Part shown: positions 6,856 to 10,223 of the stretch, in pieces
Numbering within the stretch: the stretch's first letter is position 1
How the letters are laid out: every line of letters begins with the position of its first letter
Source: an uncultured Dorea sp.
GTDB lineage: Bacteria; Bacillota; Clostridia; Lachnospirales; Lachnospiraceae
Reading direction: 5' to 3'
Length of the DNA: 10,223 bases
Assembly (NCBI GenBank): GCA_948844705.1
Contig: CAQNVT010000045.1
Coordinates: forward strand, 1-10,223
Program-made: the position numbers and the translations under genes
The notes under the pieces: generated by a model
Told to the model about the DNA's origin: nothing
Seen by the model: only the letters and a program-made list of their open reading frames with translations
Databases searched by the model: none

Positions 6856-8630
6856 GTATGCTCCCCCTCCCCTCCGCTGCATTCACAGCCGATATTCTCA
6901 TCAAAATCACCGCCGCCCTTTGTCTGGGACTCATAGACCTCGCGGTAGATCTCATTGTTTTCAAGAAGCTCCTCATGGGTTCCGAACCCATGGATATGCC
7001 CCTCCTCCATGACGATGATCCTGTCTGCGTCCTGCACGCTGGAAATACGCTGTGCGATAATCAGCTTTGTAGTATCCGGAATCTCCTCCCGGAAGGCTCT
7101 TCTTATCTTTGCATCCGTCGCCGTATCCACCGCACTTGTACTGTCATCCAGTATTAGGATCTTTGGTTTCTTAAGAAGCGCCCTTGCGATACACAGACGC
7201 TGCTTCTGACCGCCTGACACATTGCTTCCACCCTGCTCAATATGAGTATGATATCCTTCCGGAAGCCGTTCAATGAACTCATCCGCACAGGCAAGGCGGC
7301 AGGCCTCCTTACATTCCTCCTCGGAGGCCTCCGGATTCCCCCATCTTAAATTGTCAAGAACCGAACCTGAAAACAGCACATTATTCTGGAGCACTACCGA
7401 CACCTGGTCTCTTAATACCTCCATATCATAGGCCTTAACATTCTCTCCTCCGACTCTTACCTCTCCGCCCGTCACATCATAAAGCCTGCTGATAAGAGCC
7501 ACCAGGCTGCTCTTGGCGCTTCCGGTGCCGCCGATGATCCCGATGGTCTCCCCTGAACGGATCGAAAGACTTACATCCTTAAGAACAGGTTCGCTGCTCT
7601 CCTTTTTATAGGCAAAATAAACCTTATCAAACTCGATGCTGCCGTCCCTTACCTCCAGGATCGGCGCTTCCGGATTCTTAAGGTCGCCTTTCTCATTTAA
7701 CACCTCGGCGATACGCCTTGCGCTCGCCATACTCATGGAGATCATGACAAATACCATAGACAGCATCATGAGACTCATAAGAATATTCATACAGTATGTA
7801 AGGAGGCTCATAAGCTCTCCTGTCGTAAACGCATCCGTCACGATCATCTTCGCCCCGATCCAGCTGATCAGAAGGATACAGGAATATACCGTGAACATCA
7901 TAAGCGGCCCGTTATACACAAGATTTTTTTCTGCTTTGAAAAAAATACGATAAATATTTTCACTGGCAGCTTTAAACTTCCCGGTCTCCTGCTCCTCTCT
8001 TACATAGGCCTTTACCACACGGATCGCGGATACATTTTCCTGCACCGACGCATTCATATCATCATACTTCGGAAATGCCTGCTGGAAATACTTCGTGGCA
8101 CGGCTCATGATAAAAAACAGAAGGATCCCCAAGATGACTACCGCCACAAGATAAACCGTGGAAAGCCTTGCATTAATCGTAAAAGCCATAACCATGGCGC
8201 AGATCAGGCTCGCCGGCGCCCTTGTAAACATTCTAAGCGTCATCTGGTATGCGTTCTGAATATTTGTCACATCCGTAGTCAGACGGGTGACAAGCCCGGC
8301 CGTACTGTATTTGTCAATATTGGAAAAAGAAAACGTCTGGATGTTGTTAAACATAGCCGCCCTCAGATTCTTCGCGAATCCGGCGGATGCCTTCGCACCG
8401 AACCTTCCTCCCCCGATCCCTGCAAACAAGCCCACGAATGCCGCCGCGATCATAACCATGCCCACACGGTAAATATGACCGATGTCTCCTACATTTACCC
8501 CTTTATCAATAATGGATGCCATAAGATACGGTATGGCCATCTCCATAAGCACCTCAAGAATCATAAAAAGAGGCGTTGCCACAGACGCCCGCCTGTATTC
8601 CTTTACTTCTTTTAATAATGTTCGAAGCAT
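6840..8630 (-). CDS. Heterodimeric ABC exporter subunit with degenerate catalytic site
   Basis: This 596-aa half-transporter has a six-helix domain (about 16-305) followed by an ATPase domain. Its own Walker A is GGTGSAKS (367-374), with Ala in place of the usual last Gly. Other motifs are Q415, signature VSGGQ (471-475), and Walker B ILILDD with D496 replacing the catalytic Glu. Q527 replaces the switch His (IIAQRIS). These substitutions mark the degenerate-site subunit, as in TM287/288, BmrCD and LmrCD-type pairs, where one site hydrolyses ATP and the other mostly binds it. The C-terminal tail (571-596) is Gly/acidic with three Cys and one His, and its codons overlap the next gene's ribosome binding site. 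The start at 8630 follows AAGGGAGGG with 5-bp spacing and a near-consensus promoter. First gene of the ABC-ABC-marR unit. Confidence 0.95.
   Translation of the reverse strand: MLRTLLKEVKEYRRASVATPLFMILEVLMEMAIPYLMASIIDKGVNVGDIGHIYRVGMVMIAAAFVGLFAGIGGGRFGAKASAGFAKNLRAAMFNNIQTFSFSNIDKYSTAGLVTRLTTDVTNIQNAYQMTLRMFTRAPASLICAMVMAFTINARLSTVYLVAVVILGILLFFIMSRATKYFQQAFPKYDDMNASVQENVSAIRVVKAYVREEQETGKFKAASENIYRIFFKAEKNLVYNGPLMMFTVYSCILLISWIGAKMIVTDAFTTGELMSLLTYCMNILMSLMMLSMVFVMISMSMASARRIAEVLNEKGDLKNPEAPILEVRDGSIEFDKVYFAYKKESSEPVLKDVSLSIRSGETIGIIGGTGSAKSSLVALISRLYDVTGGEVRVGGENVKAYDMEVLRDQVSVVLQNNVLFSGSVLDNLRWGNPEASEEECKEACRLACADEFIERLPEGYHTHIEQGGSNVSGGQKQRLCIARALLKKPKILILDDSTSAVDTATDAKIRRAFREEIPDTTKLIIAQRISSVQDADRIIVMEEGHIHGFGTHEELLENNEIYREVYESQTKGGGDFDENIGCECSGGEGEHTCQDR
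6861..6876 (-). promoter_or_regulatory. G-rich ribosome binding site of second ABC gene
   Basis: The minus strand reads GGAGGGGAGGGGGAG immediately before the ATG at 6855, inside the last codons of the preceding ABC gene. It fixes the start of the second subunit and, with the 16-bp overlap, suggests coupled translation of both half-transporters. The successive G tracts could also fold into a two-layer G-quadruplex, which is speculative. Confidence 0.65.
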
Positions 8631-8651
8631 CCTATCCCTCCCTTACGATTT

Positions 8652-8680
8652 ATTGTATACATATATAAATTTTCTGTCAA
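8652..8680 (-). promoter_or_regulatory. Promoter of the ABC-ABC-marR unit
   Basis: On the minus strand the -35 box TTGACA (8680-8675) is a perfect match. It is followed by a 17-bp spacer and TACAAT (8657-8652), one base off consensus. The predicted start is near 8645, leaving a leader of only about 15 nt that is mostly ribosome binding site. TGTATACA overlaps the -10 as a perfect 8-bp palindrome. A promoter this strong next to a MarR gene is expected to be repressed. Confidence 0.8.
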
Positions 8681-8682
8681 AG

Positions 8683-8698
8683 AGTATTTTAAATAACT
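8683..8698. promoter_or_regulatory. Imperfect palindrome, candidate operator
   Basis: AGTATTTTAAATAACT is a 16-bp imperfect dyad (AGT, TTTAAA core, ACT; two mismatched base pairs) directly upstream of the ABC-unit -35 box and between two divergent promoters. Size and position suit a MarR-type operator, but AT-rich dyads arise easily by chance. Confidence 0.35.
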
Positions 8699-8710
8699 GC
8701 AAAAAAGCTC

Positions 8711-8739
8711 TTGCTATCTAGTTTTCAATACTATATAAT
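8711..8739 (+). promoter_or_regulatory. Promoter of the DUF1836 gene
   Basis: TTGCTA (8711-8716) is followed by a 17-bp spacer and a perfect TATAAT (8734-8739). The predicted start is near 8746, giving a leader of about 15 nt before the ATG at 8761. The -35 overlaps the right arm of a GCAA-N8-TTGC dyad (8699-8714), a possible control site. Confidence 0.75.
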
Positions 8740-8760
8740 AGCTATATTGAGGTGATAATT

Positions 8761-9378
8761 ATGGTAATTGATACTAAGGACATGCTGGGAAGCATCCTGT
8801 CAAGCATTGCGCGGATAGATTATATCAAGCCGGAGGACATTCCGAACATCGACCTGTATATGGATCAGGTCACTACCTTTATGGAAGAGCAGTTAGCGGC
8901 TACAAAGCGTTATGAGGACGACAAGATCCTCACGAAAACAATGATCAACAATTATGCCAAGAACAATCTGCTGCCGCCCCCGGTAAAGAAAAAATATTCC
9001 AAGGAGCATGTTCTCGTCATGATATTTATCTATTATTTCAAGAACATTCTCTCTATCAGGGATATTGAGACCCTGCTTACGCCGATCACGGAAAAATATT
9101 TCCAAAATGATAAGGATTTTAATATTACCGCGATCTACAAGGAGGTCTGCGAGCTGGAAAAGTCAAGGATCGACGCGCTGCAAAAGGATGTGGCAAAGGC
9201 CTACCACCAGGCAATGGAATCCTTCGCCGGCATAGAGATCAATGAAGAGGACCGGGATTACCTTAAGCTTTTCTCGTTCATTGCTTCCTTAAGTTTTGAT
9301 GTCTATGTAAAAAAGCTGCTGATCGAGAAGCTGATCAATGAGCTTCCTGATCCGGTGCATGAAAAGAAGAAAAAATAG
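8761..9378 (+). CDS. DUF1836 family protein, MerR-like DNA-binding
   Basis: This 205-aa protein matches the DUF1836 family of Firmicutes, which carries a MerR-like helix-turn-helix. The region at about 57-106 (LTKTMINNYAKNNLLPPP, then KKYSKEHVLVMIFIYYFK and SIRDIETLL) has the typical order of recognition helix, linker with prolines and second helix pair. The rest is helical and charged, ending in KKKK, with no membrane segment or enzyme motif seen. The start at 8761 has GAGGTGA 5 bp upstream; an in-frame GTG at 8752 would overlap that site and is rejected. It is transcribed away from the ABC exporter unit and converges on yerC. It is likely a cytosolic transcription regulator; the target is unknown. 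The shared divergent promoter region makes the ABC unit or its own gene possible targets. Confidence 0.88.
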   Translation: MVIDTKDMLGSILSSIARIDYIKPEDIPNIDLYMDQVTTFMEEQLAATKRYEDDKILTKTMINNYAKNNLLPPPVKKKYSKEHVLVMIFIYYFKNILSIRDIETLLTPITEKYFQNDKDFNITAIYKEVCELEKSRIDALQKDVAKAYHQAMESFAGIEINEEDRDYLKLFSFIASLSFDVYVKKLLIEKLINELPDPVHEKKKK

Positions 9379-9399
9379 GGCTTTCAGGCCCTATTTTTT
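9370..9399. terminator. Shared bidirectional intrinsic terminator
   Basis: AAAAAATAGGGC (9370-9381) and GCCCTATTTTTT (9388-9399) form a perfect 12-bp stem with a 6-nt loop. Each strand ends in a run of six T, so it can terminate transcription in both directions. The TAG stop of the DUF1836 gene (9376-9378) and the TAG stop of yerC (9393-9391) lie symmetrically in the two arms. Confidence 0.93.
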
Positions 9400-9681
9400 A
9401 TTAATTCTTTCAAATACCATGTCGTATCCGTCATTGCCGTAATTAAGGGAACGGTTCACCCTGCTTATCGTCGCCGTGGAGGCTCCGGTCTTTTCCGCAA
9501 TCTCAAGATATGTTTTATGATCCCTCAGCATCTTTGCCACTTCAAATCTCTGGGATAAGGAGAGCAGTTCATTGATCGTACAGATATCCTCGAAAAATGT
9601 GTAGCATTCTTCCCGGTCCTTCAGACTCAGTATAGCGTCGAACAGATAGTCAACCGCCTCTGTTCTGATCTTTTTACTCAT
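9391..9681 (-). CDS. yerC: YerC/YecD family TrpR-related regulator
   Basis: This 96-aa protein matches the YerC/YecD family of TrpR-related proteins in length and sequence. It has an N-terminal helical part (LFDAILSLKDREECYTFF, 13-30), the family's CTINELLSLSQRFEVAKML block (34-52) and a helix-turn-helix at about 57-79 (TYLEIAEKTGASTATISR). Such small proteins probably bind DNA as dimers; the physiological ligand and targets are poorly known. The start at 9681 has AAAGGAG 9 bp upstream. A second ATG at 9686 in another frame reads Met-Leu-stop and overlaps the real start. It follows the truncated PHP hydrolase gene by 66 bp and has its own promoter candidate. The stop codon is in the shared terminator. 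Confidence 0.92.
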   Translation of the reverse strand: MSKKIRTEAVDYLFDAILSLKDREECYTFFEDICTINELLSLSQRFEVAKMLRDHKTYLEIAEKTGASTATISRVNRSLNYGNDGYDMVFERINKK

Positions 9682-9703
9682 AGCATGATACTCCTTTATG
9701 CTA
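9681..9703 (-). promoter_or_regulatory. Hairpin at yerC start with Shine-Dalgarno in the loop
   Basis: On the minus strand TAGCAT (9703-9698) pairs with ATGCTA (9686-9681), enclosing an 11-nt loop, AAAGGAGTATC, that holds the ribosome binding site. The A of the yerC start codon is the last base of the stem. The same dyad could instead be a DNA operator. The stem also contains the out-of-frame ATG of a two-codon Met-Leu-stop reading frame. Confidence 0.5.
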
Positions 9704-9721
9704 ATAATTTCCTACTGCTAT

Positions 9722-9750
9722 ATTTTAACACAGTAAATTCATAAAGTCTA
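9722..9750 (-). promoter_or_regulatory. Candidate promoter of yerC
   Basis: TAGACT (9750-9745) is followed by a 17-bp spacer and TAAAAT (9727-9722). Both boxes are good partial matches. The -35 begins with the TAG stop codon of the PHP gene. An ACTG-N13-CAGT dyad (9714-9734) covers the -10 and could be an operator, for instance for autoregulation by YerC. Confidence 0.45.
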
Positions 9751-10140
9751 TCCCTTTTTTGCCCTCTTAAGAGAAGACTTCAGTTTTTCCAGTGAAGTAT
9801 TCATGATCAGCTCCTCCGGGAAATCCGCCTCCCGTATAAGCCTTTCGGCATAGCCGTAATCTGCGATCGCCGTATCTACATGGGCGTCCGTACCAAGCAC
9901 GATCCCCGCGCCGTATTTCTTGCAAAAGGAAAGCATTTTCAGCACATTTTCCTCCGCATTCTCCCGGAAGGTCATGGGACTCAGGGAGCTATTATTTACT
10001 TCTAAAAATGTACCTGTCTCCCTCGCCTTTTTCGCAAGCGCCTCATAATCTGCCGGATATCTGCCGTCATCCGGATGCCCGATGATATCTATGTAAGGAT
10101 TCTCCATCACATGCATATAGGCGCCGGTAATCGTCTCCAC
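9748..10140 (-). CDS. PHP-domain metal-dependent hydrolase (YcdX-like), 5'-truncated
   Basis: This is the C-terminal half of a PHP-family phosphoesterase of the YcdX type, which is usually about 240 aa. Visible motifs include IIGHPDDGRYP (metal ligand H22 counting from the GTG at 10140), LEVNNSSL (E47) and GTDAH (D85, H87). The first metal-binding HxH motif and the N-terminal half of the barrel are missing, so this fragment should be inactive. The frame stays open upstream to a stop at 10191. The codons for KRTEID before the GTG still look family-like, so true homology probably reaches about 10158 and the GTG is not a real start. Beyond about 10160 resemblance stops. It is either a gene cut by an insertion or rearrangement, or an assembly junction. 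It lies 66 bp upstream of yerC on the same strand. Confidence 0.82.
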   Translation of the reverse strand: METITGAYMHVMENPYIDIIGHPDDGRYPADYEALAKKARETGTFLEVNNSSLSPMTFRENAEENVLKMLSFCKKYGAGIVLGTDAHVDTAIADYGYAERLIREADFPEELIMNTSLEKLKSSLKRAKKG

Positions 10141-10159
10141 ATCTATTTCTGTTCGCTTA

Positions 10160-10223
10160 CGTAATAAGAGACAGTCACCTTTCTTAGTTCAGAAAATTGG
10201 TAATGATACAGTCTCTATTGTTA
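10160..10223. other. Unexplained right edge replacing the PHP gene's 5' half
   Basis: No gene can be supported in these last 64 bases. They replace sequence that should encode the N-terminal half of the PHP hydrolase. Two related motifs in the same orientation are visible: GTAATAAGAGACAGTCAC at 10161-10178 and GTAATGATACAGTCTC at 10200-10215. Such a motif could belong to an insertion-sequence end, but no transposase is present and I cannot name a family. The 11-mer CTGTCTCTTAT on the minus strand (10173-10163) also equals the start of the Tn5 mosaic end used in tagmentation libraries. Confidence 0.4.

Noticed and set aside
8752..8760. GTG start three codons upstream for the DUF1836 gene
   Set aside because: The GTG is part of the GAGGTGA ribosome site that serves the ATG at 8761.
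10138..10140. GTG as the true start of a short PHP protein
   Set aside because: No ribosome binding site precedes it, and the codons upstream still look like the family, so it is an internal codon of a truncated gene.

Overview
The window looks like a chromosomal segment of an anaerobic Clostridia-class Firmicute, most likely a Lachnospiraceae-type gut bacterium. Evidence: strong AGGAGG-type ribosome binding sites, moderate GC, a YerC/YecD TrpR-like regulator, a DUF1836 protein, and a MarR plus heterodimeric ABC exporter unit. Genus is inference only. Nearly all genes are on the minus strand and transcribed right to left; one small regulator gene is on the plus strand.

Region 1 (58-4265, minus). 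A five-gene cluster runs in transcription order: MalY/PatB-type PLP C-S lyase/aminotransferase, a DUF5058-like membrane protein, a second unrecognised membrane protein, an M19 membrane-dipeptidase-family enzyme, and RidA. Gaps between the first four are 14-27 bp, so they look like one operon. ridA follows after about 120 bp and has its own good promoter. Together they suggest uptake of a dipeptide (possibly a Cys-Gly S-conjugate), hydrolysis to the cysteine conjugate, beta-elimination to a thiol plus 2-aminoacrylate, and RidA-assisted clearance of the enamine/imine to pyruvate. The pathway is inferred; the individual families are much better supported.

Region 2 (4341-8680, minus). A heterodimeric ABC exporter pair with one degenerate and one consensus nucleotide site is followed by a MarR-family regulator carrying a CPGC motif. 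The unit begins at a near-consensus promoter (TTGACA, 17 bp, TACAAT) and ends in an intrinsic terminator after marR, which separates it from region 1.

Region 3 (8683-9681). A compact divergent promoter region drives a plus-strand DUF1836 (MerR-like) regulator. This converges on a minus-strand yerC gene. Their stop codons lie in the two arms of one shared bidirectional terminator hairpin. The yerC start region holds a hairpin with the Shine-Dalgarno sequence in its loop.

Region 4 (9748-10223, minus). This is the C-terminal half of a YcdX-like PHP-domain metal-dependent hydrolase. It loses family resemblance at about position 10160 and runs into about 60 bp of unexplained sequence. The first 57 bp of the window are also odd: bases 1-18 are an exact inverted copy of part of ridA. 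Both ends may be mobile-element or assembly junctions. No rRNA, tRNA, CRISPR array or complete insertion sequence was seen, and no gap between genes exceeds 300 bp.
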